Part shown: in pieces, positions 22,961 to 30,556 of the stretch
How the letters are laid out: each line of letters opens with the position of its first letter
How positions within the stretch are numbered: position 1 is the stretch's first letter
From: an uncultured Mediterranea sp.
Lineage (GTDB): Bacteria > Bacteroidota > Bacteroidia > Bacteroidales > Bacteroidaceae
DNA: 64,000 nucleotides
Reading direction: 5' to 3'
Assembly (NCBI RefSeq): GCF_902493215.1
Contig: NZ_CABUOL010000006.1
Coordinates: forward strand, 122,834-186,833
The notes under the pieces: generated by a model
The model's database searches: none
The model's input: the letters and a program-made list of their open reading frames with translations, nothing else
What the model was told of the DNA's origin: nothing
Made by a program: the position numbers and the translations under genes

Positions 22961-24421
22961 TTATAAGTATCGGTTGCTGTTGGGCAACACGCTGTCTTCG
23001 GCATGTTTCAGGGCATCTTCGACTACGTTGATCTCGAGGAACGAGGTCTGCGTGCCGGCCTTGCCGCTGCTCAGGTAGCCTACCATGTCGGTGGGCTGGA
23101 GGCGTCCCTCCTTCAGGAGGCGGCGCAGGGCGGCAAAGTAATATTCCTGTCCGTTGGCCAGCTCGGGCATATAGATGGCCTCTACGCCGTAGGAAAGGGC
23201 CAGGTGACGCATGGTCTTCTCCTTGTAGCAGATGGCCAGCACGGGATACTTGCCACGGAAGGCAGCCAGGTTGCGTGCCGTGCGACCGCTGTAGCTGTCG
23301 GTGATGATGGCACGTATCTTCAGTTTGGTGGTGGCTTTTACAGCCTGTTTGGCCAGGAAGGCCGTGACGTCGTTGCTGTTCTCGTCCAGCGGGATGCGGA
23401 TGTCGTTTTCGGTCAGCTTGTCTTTCTCGGCCTGTGCGGCTACCTTGGTCATGGTCTTCACGGCTTCTACCGGGTATTTGCCGTAAGCTGTTTCGCCGCT
23501 GAGCATCAGGGCATCGGTGCGGTAGTAGATGGCGTTGGCAATGTCGGTCACTTCGGCACGGGTGGGACGCGGGTTGTTGATCATGGTGTGCAGCATCTGC
23601 GTAGCCACGATGACCGGCTTCTTGGCCAGGATGCACTTGCGGATGAGTACGCGCTGGATGCCGGGGATGCGCTCCTGAGCCACTTCGATGCCCAGATCGC
23701 CGCGGGCCACCATGATGCCGTCGGCCACTTCCAGGATTTCGTCGATGTTGTCCACGCCTTCCTGGTTCTCTATCTTGGCAATGATGCGGATGTCGCTATG
23801 GTGTTCGTCCAGTATGGCTTTGATGTCGAGAACGTCCTGTTTGTTGCGGACGAAGGAATGTGCGATGAAGTCGATGTCCTTCTCGATGGCATACAGAATG
23901 TTGTTCTTGTCTTTTTCGGTCAGCGACGGCAGGTTGATGCGCACGCCCGGCACGTTCACGCTTTTGCGGTTGCCCAGTGTGGCTTCGTTCTGTATTTCGC
24001 AGTAGAGGCGGCTGTCGTCTTTGTCGGTGACAACCATTTCCAGGTCGCCGTCATCTATCAGAATGTGGTCGCCCACCTGTACATCCTGGACAAAGTGGGG
24101 ATAGGACACGCAGATACATTCGCGTGTGGTGGGCTGTTCGGGACATCCCGTTACCTGTACCTTGTCACCGGCCTTGAACGGAATGGGTTCGGCAGCCAGG
24201 GGAGTCGTACGTACTTCGGGCCCCTTTGTATCCATCAATATGGCAATCCGATTGGAGACCGTGCGGACATTGGCTATCAGCTTTTCGAAACCCTCGCGCC
24301 CGGCATGGGCTGTATTCATGCGGACGACGTTCATGCCCGCTTTGAATAATTCTCTGATAAAGTCAACCTCACAACGCTGGTCGGAAATCGTTGCAACAAT
24401 CTTTGTTTGCTTCAATAACAT
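22961..24421 (-). CDS. pyk: Pyruvate kinase
   Basis: A 486-residue glycolytic enzyme transferring phosphate from phosphoenolpyruvate to ADP. Visible parts: KTKIVATISDQ-type start (QTKIVATISDQR), GMNVVRMNTAHA, MDTKGPEVRT, the B domain, FIAHSFVRNKQDV, IIAKIENQEGVDN, the MVARGDLGIEV active-site strand, ATQMLHTMINNPRPTRAEVTD and SGETAYGKYP. TAHA replaces the more usual FSHG, which is common in Bacteroidetes. A C-terminal allosteric domain is present. It sits between aroQ and the methyltransferase in a minus-strand operon. Confidence 0.95.
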   Translation of the reverse strand: MLLKQTKIVATISDQRCEVDFIRELFKAGMNVVRMNTAHAGREGFEKLIANVRTVSNRIAILMDTKGPEVRTTPLAAEPIPFKAGDKVQVTGCPEQPTTRECICVSYPHFVQDVQVGDHILIDDGDLEMVVTDKDDSRLYCEIQNEATLGNRKSVNVPGVRINLPSLTEKDKNNILYAIEKDIDFIAHSFVRNKQDVLDIKAILDEHHSDIRIIAKIENQEGVDNIDEILEVADGIMVARGDLGIEVAQERIPGIQRVLIRKCILAKKPVIVATQMLHTMINNPRPTRAEVTDIANAIYYRTDALMLSGETAYGKYPVEAVKTMTKVAAQAEKDKLTENDIRIPLDENSNDVTAFLAKQAVKATTKLKIRAIITDSYSGRTARNLAAFRGKYPVLAICYKEKTMRHLALSYGVEAIYMPELANGQEYYFAALRRLLKEGRLQPTDMVGYLSSGKAGTQTSFLEINVVEDALKHAEDSVLPNSNRYL

Positions 24422-24444
24422 ACTTGATACCTATTATATATATA

Positions 24445-24879
24445 TTATACCTGTTTCTTGTTTTTGTCCAGCAAGGCTTCTATGGCCAGCCGGTAGGAGT
24501 TCAGACCGAATCCGCAGATGACACCCATGCAGGCACACGAAATCATCGACACGTGGCGGAACGCTTCGCGGGCATGCACATTGGAAATATGCACCTCGAT
24601 GACCGGAGCGGTGACTGCCCGGATGGCGTCCTGCAAGGCTATGGAGGTGTGGGTGTAGGCCCCGGCGTTCAGCACGATGCCGTCGGCATCGAACCCCACT
24701 TGCTGGATCCGGTCGATCAGCTCGCCTTCGATGTTGGACTGGAAATAATCAATCTGAATGTCTGCATACTCCGCACGCAGCCGGGCCAAATAGTCTTCAA
24801 AAGAAACGCTTCCGTAGATGGAAGGTTCACGTTTGCCCAATAAATTGATGTTGGGTCCGTTTATTATCTGTATCCTCAT
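24445..24879 (-). CDS. aroQ: 3-dehydroquinate dehydratase, type II
   Basis: A 144-residue shikimate-pathway enzyme. The start at 24879 gives the family N-terminus MRIQIINGPNINLLGKREPSIYG with the catalytic tyrosine. EGELIDRIQ, VLNAGAYTHTSIALQDAI, VEVHISN-type VIEVHISNVHAREAFRH and GVICGFGLNSYRLAIEAL complete the active site. A longer in-frame start upstream adds a hydrophobic non-homologous stretch and would run over the promoter. It is the first gene of the aroQ-pyk-methyltransferase-rbfA-permease run. Confidence 0.93.
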   Translation of the reverse strand: MRIQIINGPNINLLGKREPSIYGSVSFEDYLARLRAEYADIQIDYFQSNIEGELIDRIQQVGFDADGIVLNAGAYTHTSIALQDAIRAVTAPVIEVHISNVHAREAFRHVSMISCACMGVICGFGLNSYRLAIEALLDKNKKQV

Positions 24880-24893
24880 AACTGTTTTTTTTA

Positions 24894-24901
24894 TATATTT
24901 G
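24894..24901 (+). promoter_or_regulatory. Promoter -7 element for xerD
   Basis: TATATTTG, matching TAnnTTTG, about 44 bp before the xerD start. Confidence 0.45.
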
Positions 24902-24927
24902 CCCACAGAGAACATTATTTCAAGGTG

Positions 24928-24935
24928 CAAAGGTA
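24928..24935 (-). promoter_or_regulatory. Promoter -7 element for the aroQ operon
   Basis: The minus strand reads TACCTTTG, about 49 bp upstream of the aroQ start. It overlaps the region controlling xerD on the other strand. Confidence 0.5.
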
Positions 24936-24944
24936 GAAAAAAAA

Positions 24945-25895
24945 ATGAAAACGGAAGGGATTTCACCAGATAAGGAAAGGCGGGAGTTGATTATCAGGAA
25001 GTACAAGCAGTATCTCAGGCTGGAAAAAGGCTTGTCGGAAAATACGTATGAAGCCTATCAGATGGACCTGGAGAAGTTGCTTCGCTTTCTGGAAGGCGAG
25101 GAAAAGGGGGTACTAGACGTCACTTCCGATGATTTGGAACGCTTCATTGCCGGATTGCACGACATCGGCATTCATCCACGTTCGCAGGCACGCATCCTGT
25201 CGGGGCTCAAGTCGTTCTTCCATTTCCTGATATTGGCCGACTATCGCGAAGACGATCCTTGTGAACTGATAGAGGGACCGAAAATCGGTTTCAAATTGCC
25301 CGAGGTGCTTACGGTGGACGAGATAGACGCCATTATCGCTGCTGTAGACATGGACAAGCCAGAAGGCCAACGCAACCGGGCGATGATAGAAACCCTCTAC
25401 AGCTGCGGCCTGCGGGTGTCGGAGCTTTGTGGCCTGAAGCTGTCGGACCTCTATTTTGAAGAAGGGTTCATCAAGGTTACAGGAAAGGGAAGCAAGCAAC
25501 GGCTGGTACCTGTCTCGCCGCGGGCGGTCAAGGAAGTGAAGTACTGGCTGATGGACAGAAGACATTGGAGGGTGAAGGCCGGAAGCGAAGACAATGTGTT
25601 CCTGGCGCGGTGGGGGACGAGCATTTCGCGCATCATGGTCTTCCATCTCATCAAGGAGCTGGCGGCAAAGGCAGGGATAACCAAAAACATCAGTCCCCAT
25701 ACCTTCCGGCACTCTTTTGCCACCCATCTGCTGGAAGGCGGCGCCAACCTTCGGGCTATCCAGTGCATGCTGGGACATGAGAGCATTGCCACGACGGAAA
25801 TTTATACTCATATCGACCGCCAAATGCTCCGCAGTGAGATCATAGAACACCATCCGCGTAATATAAAGTACCGGAAAGAACAGGAAATTCATTAA
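24945..25895 (+). CDS. xerD: Site-specific tyrosine recombinase XerD
   Basis: A 316-residue recombinase that resolves chromosome dimers at dif. The N-terminal SAM-like core-binding domain (residues about 15-105) is followed by the catalytic domain with all expected residues: Arg157 (CGLRVSEL), Lys181, His252 and Arg255 (HTFRHSFATH), His278 (LGHESI) and the nucleophile Tyr287 (IYTHID). Length and single-copy setting suit XerD rather than a mobile integrase. It is divergent from aroQ. Confidence 0.92.
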   Translation: MKTEGISPDKERRELIIRKYKQYLRLEKGLSENTYEAYQMDLEKLLRFLEGEEKGVLDVTSDDLERFIAGLHDIGIHPRSQARILSGLKSFFHFLILADYREDDPCELIEGPKIGFKLPEVLTVDEIDAIIAAVDMDKPEGQRNRAMIETLYSCGLRVSELCGLKLSDLYFEEGFIKVTGKGSKQRLVPVSPRAVKEVKYWLMDRRHWRVKAGSEDNVFLARWGTSISRIMVFHLIKELAAKAGITKNISPHTFRHSFATHLLEGGANLRAIQCMLGHESIATTEIYTHIDRQMLRSEIIEHHPRNIKYRKEQEIH

Positions 25896-25943
25896 ATTAT
25901 AATAAATATCCCTCTCCGGTTAACAAAATGTAGAAAGATTTAA

Positions 25944-25951
25944 TAACTTTG
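25944..25951 (+). promoter_or_regulatory. Promoter -7 element for the TPR lipoprotein
   Basis: TAACTTTG, matching TAnnTTTG, with a leader of about 80 nt before the start at 26038. A long leader and strong codon bias fit an abundant transcript. Confidence 0.55.
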
Positions 25952-26037
25952 CGACGCCGTATCTTGTGTTGTGCAGGGAGAAAGGCAATAAAAATAGAAT
26001 AGGCAAATCAATTACAAACTATTAATTTATACCTAAA

Positions 26038-27729
26038 ATGACTAAGAAACTGTATTTGCCATTATTAATGGCGTTAGTTGTTGCATTGTCATCATGCAAC
26101 AAGAAGATGGGCGAACTGTCATCTGACTATTTCACGGTGACTCCGCAGGTATTGGAAGCCGTAGGTGGTAAGGTTCCCGCTACAATCAACGGCAAATTCC
26201 CCGAAAAGTACTTCAACAAGAAGGCTGTTGTGGAAGTTACTCCCGTTCTGAAGTGGAACGGTGGCGAGGCCAAAGGCCAGTCTACTGTATTCCAGGGTGA
26301 GAAGGTGGAAGGCAACGACCAGACTATCTCCTACAAGATGGGTGGCAGCTATACAATGAAGACTTCTTTCGACTATGTTCCCGAAATGGCCAAGTCTGAA
26401 CTGTATCTGGAATTCAAGGCTAAAATCGGTAAGAAGACAGTAGAAATCCCCGCTGTGAAGATCGCTGACGGCGTTATCTCTACTTCTGAACTCGTTAACA
26501 AGACTCTGGCCAGCGCAAACGCTGCTGACGGTAACGACGCTTTCCAGCGCATCATCAAGGAAAAGCATGACGCTAACATCATGTTCTTGATCCAGCAGGC
26601 AAACGTTCGTTCCAGCGAACTGAAGACTGCCAAGGCCTTCAACGAAGAAGTGAAGAACGTAAGCGAAGCTTCCAACAAGAAGATCAGCAACATCGAAATC
26701 TCTGCATACGCTTCTCCGGATGGTGGTGTGAAACTGAACACTACACTGGCTGAAAATCGTCAGGACAACACTGCCAAGGTTATCAACAAGAACCTGAAGA
26801 AGGATAAGATCGATGTAAATGTAGACACGAAATACACTGCTCAGGACTGGGAAGGCTTCCAGGAACTGGTAAGCAAGTCCAACATCCAGGACAAGGAACT
26901 GATCCTGCGTGTTCTGTCTATGTATTCTGATCCTGAACAAAGAGAACAGGAAATCAAGAATATCTCTTCTGTTTACAAGACTTTGGCTGACGAAATCCTG
27001 CCGCAGCTGCGTCGTTCTCGTCTGACTTTGAACTATGAAGTTATCGGTAAGTCTGACGAAGAAATCGCCAACCTGGCCGCTACAGATGCCAAGCAGCTCA
27101 ATATCGAAGAACTGCTGTATGCCGCTACACTGACTGACGATGCTGCCAAGAAGGAAGCTATCTACACGAAGGCTACTCAAATCTATCCGAACGACTACCG
27201 TGCATACAACAACCTGGGCAAGCTGGCTTATCAGGCAGGTAACTTGGACAAGGCTGAGAGCTATCTGAAGAAGTCTCTGTCTATCAAGAACTCTGCTGAA
27301 GCTAACATGAACATGGGTCTCGTTGCACTGAGCAAGGGTGACAAGGCTGCTGCCGAGCAGTATCTGGCTAAGGCTTCAGGTGCTCCTGAGCTGAACGAAG
27401 CTCTGGGTAACCTGTACGTAGCACAGGGTCAGTATGAAAAGGCTGTCAACGCTTTCGGTGACACCAAGACCAACAGCGCCGCTCTGGCACAGATCCTGGC
27501 CAAGGACTACAACAAGGCTAAGACTACGCTGGCCGGTATTGCCAAACCCGATGCTTACACAAGCTATCTGAACGCTGTACTGGGTGCAAGAACCAACAAC
27601 GATGCAATGGTAATGAGCAGCTTGAAGGCTGCTGTAGCCAAGGATGCCACTCTGGGCAAGAAGGCTGCTACAGACCTGGAATTCGCCAAGTATTATACGA
27701 ACTCTGAATTCATGAGCATTGCCAAATAA
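26038..27729 (+). CDS. TPR lipoprotein with OmpA-like central region
   Basis: A 563-residue lipoprotein. The signal peptide ends in the lipobox VALSSC (Cys20). Residues about 30-165 are beta-rich. Residues about 185-330 contain an OmpA-like pattern (ISNIEISAYASPDGGVKLNTTLAENRQDNTAKVI). Residues about 370-500 are tetratricopeptide repeats (YRAYNNLGKLAYQAGNLDKAESYLKKSLSI; EANMNMGLVALSKGDKAAAEQYL; NEALGNLYVAQGQYEKAVNAF). The gene uses a narrow set of codons (AAG, GGT, CTG, AAC) unlike its neighbours, a sign of very high expression. It may link the outer membrane to peptidoglycan. The exact role is unknown. Confidence 0.75.
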   Translation: MTKKLYLPLLMALVVALSSCNKKMGELSSDYFTVTPQVLEAVGGKVPATINGKFPEKYFNKKAVVEVTPVLKWNGGEAKGQSTVFQGEKVEGNDQTISYKMGGSYTMKTSFDYVPEMAKSELYLEFKAKIGKKTVEIPAVKIADGVISTSELVNKTLASANAADGNDAFQRIIKEKHDANIMFLIQQANVRSSELKTAKAFNEEVKNVSEASNKKISNIEISAYASPDGGVKLNTTLAENRQDNTAKVINKNLKKDKIDVNVDTKYTAQDWEGFQELVSKSNIQDKELILRVLSMYSDPEQREQEIKNISSVYKTLADEILPQLRRSRLTLNYEVIGKSDEEIANLAATDAKQLNIEELLYAATLTDDAAKKEAIYTKATQIYPNDYRAYNNLGKLAYQAGNLDKAESYLKKSLSIKNSAEANMNMGLVALSKGDKAAAEQYLAKASGAPELNEALGNLYVAQGQYEKAVNAFGDTKTNSAALAQILAKDYNKAKTTLAGIAKPDAYTSYLNAVLGARTNNDAMVMSSLKAAVAKDATLGKKAATDLEFAKYYTNSEFMSIAK

Positions 27730-27755
27730 GTAATAGAGCAATCATAAAAGAAGAT

Positions 27756-27789
27756 GCCCGACATGTAAATATGTCGGGCATTTTTTTTT
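27756..27789 (+). terminator. Strong terminator after the TPR lipoprotein gene
   Basis: Perfect stem GCCCGACAT/ATGTCGGGC with loop GTAAAT, followed by a run of nine T. Confidence 0.92.
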
Positions 27790-27839
27790 ATTCACGCTAA
27801 AAAGAAGTACATTCGCAGCTGAAGTTACAGAAACACTCC

Positions 27840-28874
27840 ATGACAATGAAGAAAATCTATTTGGCTGTTTTTACGATGGCCTTGCTGCTGGCAGCCTGCG
27901 GAGACAAAAAGAGTGAGAATGTCCGTTTGAGCGGAACTCTTCAGGGGATGGCGGACGATACCGTCTATCTGTATGGTACCGACCGCTACTACAATCGCCT
28001 GGATACTATTTTTGTCAAGCAGGGCAAGTTCGTAAAAGACATAGAGGTCGATACGCTGGTTTCGGCCTGGCTCCAGTTTGGCAACGGGATGGAATACCCT
28101 CTCTATATGGATAAGGCTGATCTGATTGAAATCAGCGGTTCGGCAGACAAGCCCGGCCTGCTGGCAATCAAGGGAAATCCGGCCAATGAAGAACTGACGC
28201 GGTTCCATCAGGAGCTTTTCGGCAAGGACCTTCCTTCGGAGGCGGCAGTGGAGAAGGCGGCGGAGGCTTTCATCCGAAGTCATCCGAACTCGTTGGCCAG
28301 TATCTATGTGCTGGACAAATATTTCGTTCAGAAGTCTGTGCCCGATTTCTCCAAGATAAAGGAACTGTCAGAACAGATGGCAGGAAGCCTCAAGGACCGC
28401 CTGTATATGGAGCAGTTGTTGGAATATCTTGAAAGCTATGAGAAGGTATCGGTAGGGAAATCGGCCTCTTATTTCCAGATTCCGGGAATGGATGGTAAGG
28501 ATATACGCCGTACCGACTTCAAGGACAAATATCTCCTGCTGTACTTCTGGGCCTCCTGGAGTGATGCGTGCCGGGAAACCAGCCGGCAGCTCAAGCAGTT
28601 GTATAAGGAGAAGAAGAACCGCGAGAAGTTCGACATACTGGGCGTTTCGCTCGATGTTGACAAGGAAGTGTGGAAGGACGCCGTTGTAAACGATACGCTG
28701 GACTGGAAACAGGGCTGTGACCTCAAGGGATGGAATGCCAGCCTCGTCGGCCAGTTTGCCGTGCGTACCCTGCCTTACAACGTGCTGCTTGCTCCCAGCG
28801 GGCGGATAGAAGGGCGTAACCTGACGCAGAAAGAAATCGAAGAGAAACTGGCGGAAATTGCCAAAAAGAAGTAG
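27840..28874 (+). CDS. Thioredoxin-like lipoprotein with DUF4369 domain, nucleophilic cysteine lost
   Basis: A 344-residue lipoprotein (lipobox LLLAAC). Residues about 25-115 match the DUF4369 domain (VRLSGTLQGMADDTVYLYG). Residues about 205-344 match a TlpA/AhpC-type thioredoxin fold (DFKDKYLLLYFWASWSDACRETSRQLKQL ... GVSLD ... TLPYNVLLAPSGRI). The usual CxxC motif reads SDAC: the first, nucleophilic cysteine is Ser and only the second remains, while the cis-proline (TLPYN) is kept. It may therefore bind rather than reduce thiols. An alternative start 6 bp downstream (27846) gives the same signal peptide. Confidence 0.82.
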   Translation: MTMKKIYLAVFTMALLLAACGDKKSENVRLSGTLQGMADDTVYLYGTDRYYNRLDTIFVKQGKFVKDIEVDTLVSAWLQFGNGMEYPLYMDKADLIEISGSADKPGLLAIKGNPANEELTRFHQELFGKDLPSEAAVEKAAEAFIRSHPNSLASIYVLDKYFVQKSVPDFSKIKELSEQMAGSLKDRLYMEQLLEYLESYEKVSVGKSASYFQIPGMDGKDIRRTDFKDKYLLLYFWASWSDACRETSRQLKQLYKEKKNREKFDILGVSLDVDKEVWKDAVVNDTLDWKQGCDLKGWNASLVGQFAVRTLPYNVLLAPSGRIEGRNLTQKEIEEKLAEIAKKK

Positions 28875-28882
28875 GGAGGCCT

Positions 28883-30421
28883 ATGCTTGTCAAAGTTTTC
28901 GCGGCGGCCGTCCAGGGAATAGACGCCACGCTCATCACTATCGAAGTCAACAGTACCCGCGGCTGCATGTTCTACCTCGTGGGACTGCCCGATTCGGCCG
29001 TCAAGGAGAGCCACCAGCGCATCATCTCGGCCCTGCAGGTGAACGGCTACAAGATGCCCACAAGTAACCTCGTCATCAACATGGCGCCGGCTGATATCCG
29101 CAAGGAGGGTTCGGCCTACGACCTGCCACTGGCCATCGGTATGCTGGCTGCCAGCGAAACCATCCAATCCGACAAACTGGAGCGTTACCTGCTGATGGGC
29201 GAACTGAGCCTCGACGGCAGCCTGCAACCCATCAAGGGCGCCCTGCCTATTGCCATCAAGGCACGCGAACTGGGCTTCGAAGGCATGATTCTGCCCTGCC
29301 AGAATGCCCGCGAGGCAGCTGTGGTGAACAACCTGAACGTCTACGGCGTAGAAAACCTGCGGGAAGTGGTGGAATTCTTCAACGGAAACCAGGAACTGAC
29401 ACCGACCGTGGTGAACACCCGCGAAGAGTTTTATGCCCGGCAGAGCACTTTCGACCTTGACTTTGCCGACGTCAAAGGGCAGGAGAACGTGAAGCGTGCC
29501 CTCGAAGTGGCCGCCGCCGGAGGCCACAACGTGCTGCTCATCGGTTCGCCCGGCAGCGGCAAGTCCATGCTGGCCAAGCGCCTGCCTTCCATCCTGCCGC
29601 CCCTGTCGCTGGGCGAGAGCCTCGAAACCACCAAGATACACTCCGTGGCCGGCAAGCTGGGGCGTGACGGCGGCCTTATCTCCATCCGTCCCTTCCGCGA
29701 CCCGCACCACACCATCTCCAACGTTGCCATGACCGGCGGCGGGAGTTTTCCCCAGCCGGGCGAAATCAGTTTGGCTCACAACGGTGTCCTCTTCCTGGAC
29801 GAGCTGCCCGAATTCAGCCGCAACGTGCTCGAAGTGCTCCGCCAACCGCTGGAAGACCGTAAAATCAGCATCTCGCGCGTGAAGTGCAACGTGGAATATC
29901 CCGCCAGCTTCATGCTTGTGGCCAGCATGAATCCCTGCCCCTGCGGCTACTACAACCACCCGACGAAACCCTGCGTGTGCAGCCCCGGCCAGGTGCAGAA
30001 GTACCTGAACCGCATTTCCGGCCCCCTGCTTGACCGCATCGACCTGCAAATCGAGGTGACGCCCGTTCCCTTCGAGAAGATGTCCGACGTACGTCCCGGC
30101 GAGCCGAGCGCCGTTATCCGCGAACGCGTGGTGCGTGCCCGCCAGGTACAGCAGCAACGCTATGCCCAGGTGCCCGGCGTCTACTGCAACGCACAGATGA
30201 CCAGCCGCCTGCTTTCCCTCTACGCTCGTCCCGACGACCGTGGCCTTGCCCTGCTGAAAGGTGCCATGGCGCGCCTCAACCTCTCGGCCCGTGCCTACGA
30301 CCGTATCCTCAAAGTGGCCCGTACCATTGCCGATCTGGAAGGCAGCGAGACCGTCCAGGCCGCCCATCTGGCCGAAGCCATCGGTTATCGCAATCTGGAC
30401 CGTGAGGATTGGGCGGGATAA
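28883..30421 (+). CDS. comM: YifB/ComM-family AAA+ ATPase (Mg-chelatase-like)
   Basis: A 512-residue protein. The N-terminal domain (residues about 1-165, LVGLPDSAVKESHQRI, PADIRKEGSAYDLPLAIG) is Lon-protease-like without a protease site. The AAA+ core has Walker A LLIGSPGSGKSMLAKRLP, Walker B GVLFLDELPEF, and sensor MLVASMNPCPCGYY with a cysteine pair. A C-terminal Mg-chelatase domain ends in AYDRILKVARTIADL. ComM is a hexameric helicase that promotes branch migration during natural transformation. It starts 8 bp after the thioredoxin-like gene. Confidence 0.92.
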   Translation: MLVKVFAAAVQGIDATLITIEVNSTRGCMFYLVGLPDSAVKESHQRIISALQVNGYKMPTSNLVINMAPADIRKEGSAYDLPLAIGMLAASETIQSDKLERYLLMGELSLDGSLQPIKGALPIAIKARELGFEGMILPCQNAREAAVVNNLNVYGVENLREVVEFFNGNQELTPTVVNTREEFYARQSTFDLDFADVKGQENVKRALEVAAAGGHNVLLIGSPGSGKSMLAKRLPSILPPLSLGESLETTKIHSVAGKLGRDGGLISIRPFRDPHHTISNVAMTGGGSFPQPGEISLAHNGVLFLDELPEFSRNVLEVLRQPLEDRKISISRVKCNVEYPASFMLVASMNPCPCGYYNHPTKPCVCSPGQVQKYLNRISGPLLDRIDLQIEVTPVPFEKMSDVRPGEPSAVIRERVVRARQVQQQRYAQVPGVYCNAQMTSRLLSLYARPDDRGLALLKGAMARLNLSARAYDRILKVARTIADLEGSETVQAAHLAEAIGYRNLDREDWAG

Positions 30422-30471
30422 ACGATTACAGCACTTTGATAATCTAACACATTCATTTACAGATAAAAGAG

Positions 30472-30535
30472 TTTCTACCCCTTTCTCAAAATCGGGGAAA
30501 GTCTTTCACCTAGTGTGTGAATAGGGGTAGAAAAG
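30472..30535. terminator. Inverted repeat between comM and the acyl-CoA synthetase gene
   Basis: TTTCTACCCCT pairs with AGGGGTAGAAA across about 40 bases that contain smaller repeats (CCCCTTTCTC, GGGGAAAG, TTTCAC/GTGTGAA). It lies between two convergent genes and may terminate both. No long T-tract is present. Confidence 0.5.
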
Positions 30536-30556
30536 GCCGAATGTAACAGGAACCTT

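Noticed and set aside
28775..30367. 530-codon minus-strand frame opposite comM
   Set aside because: The AAA+ motifs of ComM are all in the plus frame. The minus frame is compositionally odd.
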